64,000 bases of DNA from Perilla frutescens (lineage: Eukaryota; Streptophyta; Magnoliopsida; Lamiales; Lamiaceae): NCBI GenBank assembly GCA_026008535.1, contig BRKX01000011.1:45988183-46052182 (forward strand), written 5' to 3'. Positions 11,849 through 24,554 of the stretch are shown here, one piece after another. Within the stretch, counting starts at the first letter, position 1; each line of letters opens with the position of its first letter. The notes below the pieces were generated by a model. It made no database searches, was not told the origin of the DNA, and saw only the letters and a list, made by a program, of their open reading frames with translations. A program made the translations under genes and the position numbers.

Positions 11849-12645
11849 TTTTTGTCAAATTTTAAAAGCGTGAGATAGGTTGTTAATAATTAGAGTAAAC
11901 TCCAAAATGGGAATTGATGATTTAAGCAAGTAAAGGGGTGACGGTTGGCGTGATTGCCGGTATGACCGTATGAATACGATTAAAAAGTCAAAGAAGGTGC
12001 AATACTAGTAAAAAACACACACATACGCATGTTTGTGTGTGTGCAAATATGTTCCAGTTGAAGAGGGACCAGACCCCCGAGGCCACCATTATTATCCTTC
12101 TCTCCCAACCTCTTCTTCCACCTCCCTCTTCAATTTTTCACTTTTAGTCAACTCTCTCTCTCTCTCACGGAAATTTAGGCCGAGTAACCGAGAACGCCGA
12201 GAACAGATAAAGCTCACGTCTGTTTCTTGATGACACTGTTGTTAAGTGCTCAAAGATTTCAACTTTAGAGGTTGAATGCTTCTCTCTCTACATATATATA
12301 ATATATCTGCAGAACACACAAAACCCCACGATTGTGCGGGGATGTTGCTGTTGTTTATTTGATTATTGCGTGTTGTTGGAAGGAGTTGGTGGATGTGTGG
12401 GTGCGTGCTAAATTTACACAAAGGGCGATAGCATTTTTCTCGCCTTTCAAGATTTTGAAATAAAAAATCTAAGTAAATGTATTATATGCTGTTACTTCTT
12501 TCTCTCGTCTTCTCTTTTCAGCTTGCGTTCACACCTTTGTTGGATCTGATCACTTTAATTCTTCAGTTGCTTATACCTTTCTTTGTGCTCTGCAGAATTT
12601 GTTGAGACCAAAATCTTGAAAGGCTTTCTTTTCTCTTTCGAAGCT
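11849..12645 (+). promoter_or_regulatory. Promoter and 5' leader region of the APK1-like kinase gene
   Basis: Pyrimidine-rich runs (CTCTCTCTCTCTC near 12150 and again at 12480-12520) are typical of plant core promoters and leaders. A TATATATAATATAT run lies at about 12290. Possible leader splice acceptors (TTTTCAG near 12520, CTGCAG near 12595) precede the coding start, so the 5' UTR may contain an intron. The transcription start cannot be fixed by eye. Confidence 0.35.
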
Positions 12646-14941
12646 ATGGGTATTTGTTTGAGTGCTAGAATCAAAGCTGAAAGCCCAGCTCATACTGGTA
12701 AATTTACTTCTTTTTTCTGCTGCATGATTCTTCCAGAAAATATATTTTTGTGTATGTTTCTCTGACTGGAGTATTTATACCGTATAATTGATGTCTTTAT
12801 CTTCTTAGGATCATTCTGCTTCTGATTCTTCTGATTCTTTGCAAAGTGATGTGGTTTTAGATTCTTGTCCGTCTTGTTTTATCAGTAGTGGTTTTTTTTA
12901 AGAAGGGAGGCACATGTATTTAGTATGAATTTTAGCAATTTTCCCCCAGTTTATCGGTTGTTCTTCCCTCAAAATCTATACGATAAAAGATTATTAGAGA
13001 GGTACACCCCAAAACATAGTAATGTTATCCGTGGATTGATCATATATATACCATGGCTAATCTACTAAAACTGTTGATTTATTCCACAATTCAGGTATAA
13101 ACTCGCAATATGTTAGCTCGGACGCGAATAGTATGAGCACTGATTGTAGCAAGATCTCATCAACTTCGGTTCCGCCTACTCCTCGGACTGAGGGTGAGAT
13201 CTTGCAATCTCCTAACCTGAAGAGCTTCAGCTTTTCTGATGTCAAGGTGGCTACCCGAAACTTCCGACCAGACAGTGTGCTGGGAGGAGGTGGATTTGGC
13301 TCAGTCTTTAAAGGTTGGATTGATGAGAATTCTTATACTGCTGCAAAACCTGGGACAGGCATGGTTATTGCAGTAAAGAAACTTCACCAAGAAAGTTTTC
13401 AGGGCCATAGGGAGTGGTTGGTGAGTTTTGTATCTTGCAATGAATGTGTGCCTTTATTAATATCCAAACACTGGCTATGGAGTCCTAAGAGACATGATTA
13501 AGTAGGCAGAATATTAAGGCTGTCCATAGTAGTTTCTTTTCATTTGGACTAATTTTCTATGGTTTTTATTTGTAATGTGCTGAATTCACGGTGTTGTAGG
13601 CAGAAGTGAACTATTTGGGCCAGTTTTATCATCCCAATCTTGTGAGACTTATAGGCTATTGCTTGGAGGATGATTATAGACTTCTGATTTATGAATTCAT
13701 GCCTCGTGGGAGCTTAGAGAACCATCTCTTTCGAAGTGAGTCTTAGCATCTTCGCCTGTACTAAGGTGGTGTAAATTGAAACTCTGATACGTAGTGAAGT
13801 TCTTAAAATGGTCTTCTTTGTTGCAGGGGGTTCATACTTCCAACCACTTTCTTGGAATCTTCGCCTTAAGGTTGCTCTTGGAGCTGCAAAGGGGCTTGCT
13901 TTTCTTCATAGTTCTGAAGCTAAAGTCATTTATAGGGATTTCAAAACTTCTAATATACTGCTTGATGCGGTAAGCTCCTCATTTTTAACCGACATCTTGC
14001 ATTTTGGCATTTGCAGTAATGACAATAAACTTTATGCAATGCCTGAGGTAGAAACTGTAAATATATTGTTCATCCAATATCAATCTCTCTGCTAGTTTGT
14101 TTTTTAAAATTGGAAATTGTGATTTGTCAGAGCTACAATGCAAAACTCTCTGATTTTGGACTGGCCAAGGATGGGCCAAGTGGTGATAAAAGTCATGTGT
14201 CCACAAGAGTCATGGGAACCTATGGATATGCAGCTCCAGAATATCTGGCTACTGGTATGATTCTTGAATCGTCAATTGCTCTTTCAGTACTGTCACAACT
14301 TATTTTTTGCAATTTTATCCTTTGACAACTTGAAAGATAAGCAAAACAACACATGATTTGATATTCAAGGGGATGTTATTTCTACTTGTGCGAAAATCAC
14401 ACATTTCCCCCTTCTCGTTGAATCAACTTCTTTCTCCTCATGATGTGATGGCTTATTGACTAAATTGCATTGATTGCCACTGTATTATGTGGGATTAGGC
14501 CATTTGACTACAAAGAGCGACGTGTACAGCTATGGAGTCGTGCTCCTTGAATTGTTATCAGGGAGGAGAGCTATTGACAAGAACAGGCCATCTGGTGAGC
14601 ACAAGCTTGTTGAGTGGTCCAGACCCTTCCTAGCCAACAAGCGCAAAGTGTTCCGTGTTATGGACAACCGCCTTGAAGGGCAGTACTCGATGGATGTGGC
14701 TCAAAAAGTCGCTAACCTTGCTCTGCGATGCATATCATTGGAGCCTAAGTTGAGGCCTAAAATGGAAGATGCAGTGAAAGAACTCGAACAACTGCATGAT
14801 TCCAACAGTGCAGACAACAACAATCACAACAAAACCCGCAGTGGATCGAGACAACGCAGACGAAGTGCTGGTGATGCTGTGAATAAAGTCGTGCATGCTG
14901 CTTATCCAAGGCCTTCAGCTTCTCCTCTTCATTCCAAATAG
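12646..14941 (+). CDS. APK1-like: Receptor-like cytoplasmic kinase, APK1/NAK type (RLCK-VII)
   Basis: Coding exons 12646-12697, 13095-13420, 13600-13735, 13827-13969, 14131-14254 and 14499-14941 join to 1224 nt (407 aa); all introns are GT-AG. The protein starts MGICLS, an N-myristoylation (Gly2) plus S-acylation (Cys4) signal that places such kinases at the plasma membrane. Kinase landmarks: glycine loop LGGGGFGSV (80-88), ATP lysine K112, catalytic YRDFKTSN with D209, DFG 227-229, and the activation-loop end GTYGYAAPEY (248-257). The glycine loop reads GGGGFG where close relatives usually have GEGGFG; the spaced glycines are kept. The C-terminus is basic and ends YPRPSASPL, the APK1/NAK tail. 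Family members (Arabidopsis PBL9-11 group) are Ser/Thr kinases acting below cell-surface receptors in immunity and growth; the precise role here is inferred. Convergent with the O-fucosyltransferase gene. Confidence 0.95.
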
Positions 14942-16914
14942 ATCATCAAAGATGTCCACAACACAACTAATTTTCTCACTCTACAAAAGTACAGCTCAGA
15001 TGGTTGAATAGAGATTTCAGGAACGAACACATCGACCAGTCTGTATAGTTGTTTTTGCTAGTGAAAGCAGATTTCTTGTGACAGTTTTAAATATTATCAT
15101 GCAACACAACGATTATCACAAGATGAATATAATTGCTTTTTCTTCAGTATGTTATGGCTACAAGTTACTGGCCGGGTGAACTTTTTCCCTTTTCTTTTGC
15201 TCATTCAGTCATTTTCTGAAGCAAAGTGGAGCAATCAATTAAAGTGTGTGTATGTTTAATTCTGATATTGACGGCAGGGGATAGCTGGTGATCAGTGATC
15301 TCCATTCTCCACTTGACAGAAGGCTGAGGAAAGTGGAAAGATGGGAATTGGAATAAATTATAGCTAGATGCATCTAAAGTTCTTGGAGAGAGAGAGAGAG
15401 AGAGATGAAAGTTCATGGTACATGGGGTGGAGTGGCTGTCTTTGTTATTATCCCTACTATTCAAATTCAATTCAACCACCCCATGCTCTCTTACAAGAAT
15501 CTTATCGACTTCGTGGCGTAATAGAGATACTTGAATAAAACTAAAAAAAAAATAAAGATATTTGAATATCCATTTGTTGCTTGGCCCTTTTGACGTCCAT
15601 TTAAAACAACGATTAATGGTCGGTTTTCCAACTTGTTTGTGCAAGGACAATACACGTCATGGCCATGTACAACGACATCCATAAAGATTTAAGACGCTTT
15701 TAAAGTGACTCAAGAATTCGTGGAATTTATTAGTTGATTAGGGTTTAAGTTTGGAGGATCGGACCAAGTTTGTTGGTTTGAATTAGTTTGATTTATTTAT
15801 CTTGTAGCAACAACAGTTCGATCACACAAGATGTAAGTATTTATGATGTTTATCCATAATCCATCACACATAACGTCCATCAATAATAGTTAAATATAAA
15901 AATGGAATAAAAAATATAAGGTTGGCAATGGCAAAGGAAGGGTAGATAGCGTATTACACTATTTGTTCTTGTAAAATTCCTACTCTTACCGGGACAAGAA
16001 AAGGAGCAAATGTCACTTAAATATACGTGACATTTGGATAAAATAACCAACTTTAATTCACTAAACATAAAAAAAAATAAAAAAAATCATTTTAATTTAC
16101 AAAGTTAACATTTTGTTTTAAAAAAATTACGTACAAAATAAAAATATGCAACATAAAAAAATTTAAGGAATTAATTTCACATGACACCACTAGAAACACA
16201 AAAAGAAAAAATATTAAATATCTTCATCTTGAGCATCTCGGACTTTGCACTATGATATGTTTACACTATTTTCATTTTCTTATTATAGTTTTTTGGATAA
16301 CGTTCTTATAACTTGATGCATATCCATTATCTAGTAGGAGTTTATTAGTTAATCGTTACATGAGATGATCGTAAGCCATGAAAGTGAAATTAAATATACA
16401 CGAGTAATGTACCTACGCTTTTTAATTTTAAATAATCATGGACAAATCACGAAACAAATTGAAAAGCAGTTGAAAGAGGTAGGGTGGAAAATATAAATCT
16501 GATGAGATGCTCCATTCCAATAAAATTATTGATTTCCAAGATGCATTAGGAATCAACCATCCTTGGATACGTCACAAATATATTTGAAAAGGTAATGTTG
16601 AAATGAAAGCGCATTAACAGCAATTTTTAATTGATGTATAATGTAAATATTTATCCTGCTCTATTCGTTTCTACTAGTGTACACTACAAACATTGGGCGA
16701 GCTTTTCTCGACCACATTCAGTCATTCACTAACAATTTTTTCTGTTTCTAGAGTCGATTCAGAACTAGTCAGATACAGTATGTCTAATACCTACCTTTTT
16801 TGCATCATGCACAAAAGATGCAGTTAATCATAAGCAGAGGCAGAGCTAAAAAAATCAAAGAATCAGAATCAAGATATTAGGTCAGCACTCAGCAGCCACT
16901 ACTAAAAACAACAA
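14942..16914. other. Convergent intergenic region with 3' UTRs
   Basis: It holds the 3' ends of the APK1-like (+) and O-fucosyltransferase (-) genes. A GA microsatellite lies at about 15385-15405, and a poly-T/A-rich stretch at 16070-16170. No further gene is supported; open frames on the minus strand at 15201-15682 have no recognisable content. Confidence 0.5.
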
Positions 16915-19900
16915 TCACCTTGCGGATGATGATCTTGAATCCTCAGTCTTGTTCACTTTGCACATGCAATCTGGACATGGAAATGAATATATCGAGTCAT
17001 TCGGTCTCTTCATCTCCATACCTTTTGAATCACTATGACCTCGGATATTCAGCATTTGACGCTTGAAGTTTTTCCACCTGCCAAGAGAAATATTAAGTTA
17101 TCTTGGACATGGTTGAAAGAAAAACAAAATAGATCAATTAAAACCATTAAGCAGACAAAATGGTGAAACACTATAAGCAGCTCAGCGATAACTGTTGAAT
17201 AAATTTCCTGGTAACTGCATAACCTGCACCATCACTCTACATGTTTGCAAACAATTGGACACCAAGTAATAAAGAAAAATGCATTACCCATTATTTAGAT
17301 TATCAAATAATAATGCTAACTTCCTCTTGTCAGGCCTAATTGTCCTGGAGTGACCACCATACAAATATCTTCTGTGCCCCAAAAGAAATTGAAGGAAATT
17401 TCCACCTTGAGTTGTTACAAAGACTTCACTGTGAAGACAAACAGTGTAGTCTATAGCAGCCATCCTGGATGAGTAGTTCTGGAAATAAGTAACTTAGTCA
17501 AAACATATAGCAGCACAAGAACACGCCAACAGATCAGAAGAAAGAGATCACAAAGATGGATAGTTCTTTATTCACACCTGAAACGGAGCTAGTTCATCAG
17601 CAGATGCCAGCATCTCTTTTGTTTGTAGTAACGGAAACATTTCCAATAGTGGGGCCATATACCTATCAGAGTCATATATCTTTCCAGATGCCAAATAAAT
17701 TGATGTACTTTTGTCGAAGCCCATTCCTCTGAGCATCAAACCTACCTGATCAATAAAACATCACTAGGAGATAAAAGTATAAGGTGTTAAAAGATTATGC
17801 AACGACTTTTTTACTCAGAAATGCAAAAATAAGTTCCCTAAACCAAAATAATCATAGGAACTTCTTAGAACCTAGAAGACGAGTCAAATTTAATCTCTAC
17901 AGTTCTCTTCAAGATTCCCAACTGCACATCAGTTACAATACATGTCACAAAACCACAGCATTACACAGCAGACTATTTATTAAGCCCGGGAAGTTCAATA
18001 ACAAATGAGCCTTTTGCTCATAGAATCACCACACTGGTCTATGCTTCTGGGCTATTTAGCCTTTACAATAAAGCATATAGTGTTTGAACATGTTCATCAC
18101 GAGAGCCCAGAGTGTGCGTGTGGGTGTGCACGAGAGGAGAGATTATTGGTTTCTATAAATGATTGAAACATATTCAAGAACATAGAAAGGGGTGATGAGT
18201 CTCCAACAAACTCACACAAACAAAAATGATAAAAAGTGAAAATTCAGAATATGCACATATATGCAATATAGTACCTCCAAAGGTGTTAATGGACATTTCC
18301 CATTTAATCTGATGGCTCCAGGACGAATGACTTTGCCACGTTTAGTAAATTTTCCCTTCCAACCAATTTCTCTAGCAGCATCCATGTCTAGCTTTTCTCT
18401 GTCCCCACCGTCATATACACAACAAGAAAATGCAACCATATCCTACAGAAGAGGATGATCAGTGATGAAATCTTTCTTCCACCATTTCAGCCTTTCAGGT
18501 AAAATAAAAATCACATCCAATCCAAACTGACCTCCTCAAAGCGAAGATGAACAGATATATATTTGCCACTATTATTTGCACTTAGTTTTTTCATCCTTCC
18601 AACCAAAGTTTCACTTAAACTTGATATTGGGTTTGAAAACCTTAGAGCTTGATAATTTGCCAAGCATCTAAGTCGTTGTACAGCTGGCGGAGCATCAAAT
18701 GACAACCGATTTGCGAAAGGAGAAATCCTTATAATCCTGAGGTGGTCAATTACGAAAGTTACTGATTTGAAATTGAAGAATAAAATAGAAATATTTGAAA
18801 TGAAAAAAGTAATAAGTGCAGAATGGAAAATATGATTTCTATTGAATATCTACTTCTAATAAAGAAGTCAATTTAGAAGAGAGAAGATAAGGCATCTGAC
18901 TAGAATAATCTATGACCTTATGGAAATGAAATTCAAGACAGAGTTAGACTTAGAACAATAGAAGCTGCAATACTAGACTCATCCTTGATATCCATTCCCA
19001 TGCATAAAATTAAATACCACAAGTTTGCATGCATCTTAAATGGGTTTTGGTCATGCAATGCACCAAACGATCTCAAGAAAGAACAAATAAAATAGACAAG
19101 GAACTGTTCCACAGTGAAAATAAAGAGAAAAGAAATAAATCAGTAGCTGAGCAATAAGCCTAATCAAGAATAACAAAAAACTAGCAATTTTTTTGTATTC
19201 TAGCCAATACTTTTAAAATTGCCAACTTAATCATAATTTGACCTATTGAATGAAACTGAGGCCAATTTGAGATCCCAGACAATATTAGATAAATGTATAC
19301 ATTATGTGGCAACCATGTAGACATGTCTCAATTACACATTATCCAAAGCAATGAACACAAGAAACAGGAATACTCACTTTTCTTCAAGTAGCTTTGGAAG
19401 AACTGTATCAGTATAATATTTGATAGATGACCAGGCTTTTATCCTGAAGTTGTACACATTGCTCATGTTATTGTCAAACCGCTCCATTATGTAACCCGGA
19501 ATCGTTCTAACTACCCGAACATCATTTTCAAGGGTTTTTACGAAGAATTCTTCATCATATATTTCACCAAATTTGCTGGACACAGAACAACAATATTAGA
19601 CATTCATTATCTGGAATTAAAAATGTCATCTGTGTGTTGAAAAATGCAACAAGCATTTAAACTATGGCAAATATGCAATGGTGATTCATTACCAATATGA
19701 ACAGGATACAACACCATACCACTCAGAAAAAAGTAAAGTTTTCTATCAAAACTATGAGCATACATTATCAAAAGTTCAATATAAGGCACCATGCACATAG
19801 GCCATTAGGCCCATTACACTTTCTAGACTTGTCATAGCTGCAATTTTTTCTGATTTTTATGCTGTGGAAGTGTTTAAAACACTCAATGTTATTGAAGGAA

Positions 19901-22834
19901 CTTTTATTTTTATAAAAAGAAAATTATATAGGACCTCACATAAAGAAAAATGCCACTTGCATCCTAGGTGGAGAAATAATCCACCCATATTTCCTGACCT
20001 ACAATAAGTAATACCTTTATGCATGTTACTTTGAGAAGGCTTACCCTCTCATATGCTTAAACCACAAAGAAACATTTTTTTTTATCTTTGCATCAATACA
20101 ATAGAAACATAAGAAATTTTTTTAATTGACTAATGAGCCATGTACAGTTGAGAACAGTGTAACTCACCTCGGATCTCTCCAGATACTGTGATAATGGAAG
20201 TTTGGAATCACAAGAGTTGCATTAAGGTAACCAGCCACAGCGACAGCATTGCATATCTGGAAGCACCAAGACAATGATAGGAAGTGCTGCTGAGCCCACA
20301 GTATAAAGATTTTTTTGCACATAAATGACATAATGTAAACACGGAACAGAAATAAAAAGTACCGATGTTCTCTGTTGATTCAGACCACCATTGGCCTCGA
20401 CAAACATATATCCATTTGACTCAGGGAAGCCTACAATAGCCAAAAAAGATTTATTGAAGAACTTCATATATTTTCAGCTGAACCTCAACCATGAGGAAGA
20501 TAAGCAAACAATCATGGTAATGCAAATGTGGAAAGCTAGAAGAGTCAGGGGGACACGTGAATGCAGGATAAAAGAAGCTATGCTAACCAAATTAATGCCG
20601 AGTAACAGAACAAATCGTACTGTTCACTGATCCTGATACACATTCAGGTACTTTATGGGTGACATGCAGTTGAGTATAAGTGGAACTGTGGGCCATGACA
20701 TTAACTATAGATAAAAAACATAAAGTGGTGATACAGATGGATGATATTGATATATTAGTGTTGTCATATTCATAAAACTGATTGGTTAAATTAGCAGTAA
20801 AGTAGTTATTTGGACCACTAATAGCAATGGCAATTATGGTCAAACAAACAATGTTATTTTTACTTCTGTACCCATTAGTTTCCCTATAGATATCAACATC
20901 ATCCATCAGGGTTCCATACTTAAGATAGATGGTGCTTCAATCCAATAAGTATTAGGCATAAGTATACCGGGCCTTTTTACACCCCAAGCACTCAACATAG
21001 AGAAAGTGATACCAGAATTTAGATTTCATAATATGATGCAATACCAAAAATTTAAAAACCAACCAAAGGGCACAAGGTATACCAGGAGCAGCAATAGACT
21101 GCTTTTTTTTTCTTATGAAGATAAACAAGTTCCATGATTTTATTCTTGCATATTATCATTTCAGATATGGAAAACAGTCAGATACTAAGCGTGCCCCATA
21201 AGAAGGGTACTACTGAGCCTTCCTACTAATTATCAGTCCACTCATGTATATTCCTATTTCCTACGAATATTAGGAGCAGAATCAATAGATGAATCTGAGG
21301 CAATGTTCAATGCAAACATAAAAAATCATTGATTAATTGAAATAGAATATGAACATTAGAAGTCTCCATAGCTTCAATGGTTCCATTTAAGTCTGCGTTT
21401 TTCAGGTAATACCAAATCTAGAATTGCCCAAATATGAGCACTATGCTGCTACATACATTTAAGGCGCAGGTCTGATTTTGAGCAAAAGAAGATAACAATT
21501 CAACTTAGGTCTTGCTCCAGATAGTTCCATACCTTCAGAAGACTTGTTGATGCACGGTTTCCATTCACCGACTTTATAAGAATGTTTCCATATAGTCGAT
21601 ATCTGTATCCGCGACCACATTTAGCATAAGAATAATAAAAGACTGAGAACTTTCATATAACCATACAGCTTCAGTATTTCTCTCACCAACTTAGTTGTGT
21701 GTATCCATATAAACACAAGCATACACATAAAAGCACTATAGAAGGGAATGCAGAACATGAAATCACCCAAGTAAGATTACTGTCCTTCTCATTGATCGGA
21801 AGGCCAAAAGCCCTTTCAGAGTATGACCTTCTGTCTGGCACACGGCCAAATGTAATACAAAACAAGTGGTCGCTTCAAATTATCATGTCAGGGCTACATC
21901 ACTGGTTCTCAAAATTGTGTGTGTACATTTACTCCCATTCCCCGTTATATCACATTACTACACATGGTATGCTTGAAAATTTGCGAAAAAGTTTTTACAA
22001 TGTCCAGATCAGAAAAAAGCTTTCTACTCTAAACTAGAGTGCAACTAACAGCAAACTAATAAAGCAATTTGGAAACCCATACTAACGAGAAATCTTGGTA
22101 CATGAAATAGAGTACTTTTGGCTATCAAATCAAATTCAACAATTTACATTTGGCAGAAAACCATTGTCCTGAGAAAAGGGATCTAGACACCGTAAAATTC
22201 CTCAATCTGAATATTCAAGCAACATAGCCTGCCGGTGACAGATTACCAAACTTATGTCGGGATTTTAGAAACAATCAGAAGATAACATGAACTAAATTGC
22301 ATAGAATATCGGATTTTAGCTCAAATGAAAACTACCATGCATGTAGTAAGAATGTAAGTGTCGAAATCAATAAGAAACGTAAATTTACCATCAATCTTAA
22401 GCACGACGACTTAAACTCTTTAGCATTTAAAACCAAAAAAGGGAATTAAAAAAGGGCAAAGAACTAACCGCATCCGCAGATGAATTATCGGAGTCCATTT
22501 CGGGTCGGAGCTTCGCATACAACTGCGGGCTCCGGTAAACAGAGCCGGGGGTAGGCCTACGCTTAAGTACCGGAACGACGTCAAACGACACCGTTCCCAT
22601 GTAGAACAGCATCCCGGCGATATACAGAAGAGGTGCGAAGAGAAAAATTCCCTGCCGCTTTAAGACAACGGAGAGCAGGATCCAGACGAGGCGCTGCGCG
22701 AGCGTCTTTGGCGGTGGTCGGCTCGATTTGGAGCCGCGGTGGCGGTTCCGCGGGGAGCGGCTGAGCGGCGGCGACGACGGCGGGGATTTGGGGCTGCTTT
22801 GTCCGCTGCTCGGGAGCCGATTGTAGGCGTGCAT
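16915..22834 (-). CDS. GDP-fucose O-fucosyltransferase family protein
   Basis: Ten coding exons (minus strand, 5' to 3'): 22834-22469, 21602-21533, 20430-20363, 20256-20168, 19575-19378, 18736-18532, 18442-18275, 17745-17578, 17478-17288 and 17077-16915; 1686 nt, 561 aa, all GT-AG, frame closed. The start is the ATG at 22834 (MHAYNRLPSS); upstream in frame is a GTG with no ATG. The N-terminus is a Ser/Pro/Arg-rich cytosolic tail, then one membrane anchor (about 58-80, GIFLFAPLLYIAGMLFYMG), i.e. type II Golgi topology. Family motifs: EANGGLNQQR (donor binding), VIPNFHYHSIWRDPS, YISVHLRFEEDMVAFS with the conserved HxRFE, YLASGKIY, and VTTQGGNFLQFLLGHRRY near the C-terminus; the tail has a CPDCMC cluster. 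Plant relatives transfer or are predicted to transfer fucose or other sugars to proteins or wall polysaccharides; the acceptor cannot be told here. Length and exon count look intact. Confidence 0.93.
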
Positions 22835-23381
22835 CGCGGTTTTCTTCACATCGTAGTAATGATTATAATATAATTAATTTAACGGAAAAATCTAACTAAA
22901 TGATTGCGCAGTGGGGCTTATTAGAGTATCTTAAATGTTAATGAAATTGCATTGATAGTGATTATAGTAAAATCGAATAAAAAAATTAAGCAAATAACTC
23001 CCATTAAAACTGAGATTAAGTGTTTGAGTGATTCCCGTGATAGTTTCTAATCTAATAATAAATTTCCGATCTGATTGCTTCATCCATGTTCATTAAACGT
23101 AACTTTTATTCAATCAACTCGTCAAACCTTGAAATAAAAATTAATTTAGAATTTGTACTGTATATTGATTCATTTGAACTTGTAACCACGACACGACAAT
23201 CTAACAAAAGAGAAGACTGATGGAATAAATATATGCAATTGTATTATTATTAAGTAGCGAATTACATGACATGAATAGTGAGTGAGTGGTGAGAAGAAAT
23301 GGCAAAAATAGAAAACACAATTTTTGTCATAAAAGAGAGGTAGCTCAAATCTGAATGCTGCTCCCAACAGCATACTACTTA
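22835..23381 (-). promoter_or_regulatory. Spacer: O-fucosyltransferase promoter and TSP9-like 3' region
   Basis: About 550 bp, AT-rich, between two genes on the same strand. The part next to 22835 should hold the promoter of the O-fucosyltransferase gene and the part next to 23381 the 3' UTR of the TSP9-like gene. No clear TATA box or polyadenylation signal can be picked with confidence. Confidence 0.3.
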
Positions 23382-23693
23382 TCAATCTTTCTTGGCAAAG
23401 AGGCCACCAAGGCCAAACCCACCGTCCTTCTTCTTGGGAGGTGGCACAGCCGCCGAGTTCTTCCGGCCGTTGGTGGTGGCGGTGGTGGTGCCGCCGCTCT
23501 TCCCCTCCACCTTCTTCAAGATTGGATCAGTCTCATAGAACTGGTCTTGCTTTGTCAAGCCTCCAAGGATAAAGTCCAATATGCTCTTCTCCTCGCTGCT
23601 TCCACCAGAGGATTTTGATGCTGTGGCTGCAGTTCTGGTCACTCTTCTTTGAGGAGTAACGATGGGAGAAAAGAACATGTTTAGAGAAGCCAT
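23382..23693 (-). CDS. TSP9: Thylakoid soluble phosphoprotein TSP9-like
   Basis: Single exon, 103 aa, from the ATG at 23693. The N-terminal 30 or so residues (MASLNMFFSPIVTPQRRVTR) are Ser/Thr/Arg-rich without acids, as in a chloroplast transit peptide. The core SILDFILGGLTKQDQFYETD, followed by PILKKVEGK, and the C-terminal GGFGLGGLFAKK with lysine/proline-rich spacer match my recollection of the plant TSP9 family. In spinach TSP9 is a small, basic, mostly disordered thylakoid protein phosphorylated on threonines in a light-dependent way, associating with photosystem II and light-harvesting antennae. Thr residues in the corresponding central part (LTKQD, YETD) are present. Short length and single exon agree. 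A database search would settle the name; the transit peptide and family motif are seen, the function is inferred. Confidence 0.75.
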   Translation of the reverse strand: MASLNMFFSPIVTPQRRVTRTAATASKSSGGSSEEKSILDFILGGLTKQDQFYETDPILKKVEGKSGGTTTATTNGRKNSAAVPPPKKKDGGFGLGGLFAKKD

Positions 23694-23860
23694 TTTTTCT
23701 TTGCTTGTTCTAGTCTTCCAAGTTTTGCACTACTGAAGATGAGGTAGCTGTGTGAGAGAGAAGAGGAACAAGAGAGAGAGACAGAGAGAGAATATATCTG
23801 TATGCAAATATTGTGAAGAGAATTACTCGACTCGTTTCAAGCACAAGCTCTCCACAAGTG

Positions 23861-23867
23861 TCTTATC
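23861..23867 (-). promoter_or_regulatory. I-box-like GATAAGA element upstream of the TSP9-like gene
   Basis: The minus strand reads GATAAGA about 170 bp before the TSP9-like ATG, close to CACTTGTGG. GATAAG I-boxes are common in light-regulated nuclear photosynthesis genes. A CT-rich leader (minus strand, about 23795-23755) lies between it and the ATG. Short motif, so chance is possible. Confidence 0.3.
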
Positions 23868-24554
23868 TTCATTCAATCATTTTTTTATTTGTTTTTAATA
23901 TATTTCAAGAATGAAAGATCATGTACAGCAATGTAAGGCTGCGGCTTTGGCACGGCGCATAACAGTGTCTCATATTCAGACCACACATTCAAATAGGTAA
24001 TATCTAAATTACATTACACCAGTTTCACATTTACAAAGAAAAATCAACAAAATATACAAAAATGCAGCTTTTTTTACTGTGGTTAAAACTAGAAACCGAT
24101 GAGGAACTATGTAAATGTAAAAGTTTAACGAATTTTATCTTACATACATAAGAGTGAAGAGCAAGATACACAGCATCATAGTTGCATCTTCCTTGATATT
24201 GAGCATCTGTGTTTTTCAAGCAACAATAAAAAATAAAAAATTCTAATATCCTCTAAGGTCTTAGACAAACAGATATCTTCTTCCAAAAGCAGAGCTCGAC
24301 ACGAGCAAAATACTCTTAGATCAGCTCGAAAACTATGAACTACGATTAGGTTGGACAAAAATACAGGGTATTACTATTTCCATGAGGAAGAAGCACCCTT
24401 AATGTGTGGAATGCAACAGGAAGCATGTTTAGCAATAAAACCTGCCCCGTGGTAGGAGATTCTTTTTACAGCTCTCTTTGCATGATGAGCAACGGCAAAT
24501 TGGTGGATACATTGATAGAAATTATCGACCCCCTTATTAGGAAGGATCATAATA
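23868..24554. other. Spacer between the TSP9-like gene and the second kinase gene
   Basis: Distal promoter of the TSP9-like gene (right of 23868) running into the 3' UTR region of the PBL19/PCRK-like gene (left of 24554). No further gene or repeat was recognised. Confidence 0.4.

Noticed and set aside
20222..20906. Open frames in the O-fucosyltransferase region (both strands)
   Set aside because: They run through intron sequence or mirror exons; the exon chain with closed frame explains the coding signal.
22835..22849. Extension of the O-fucosyltransferase start upstream to 22849
   Set aside because: The extra five codons begin with GTG; the first ATG is at 22834 and gives the MHAYNRLPSS start expected for the family.
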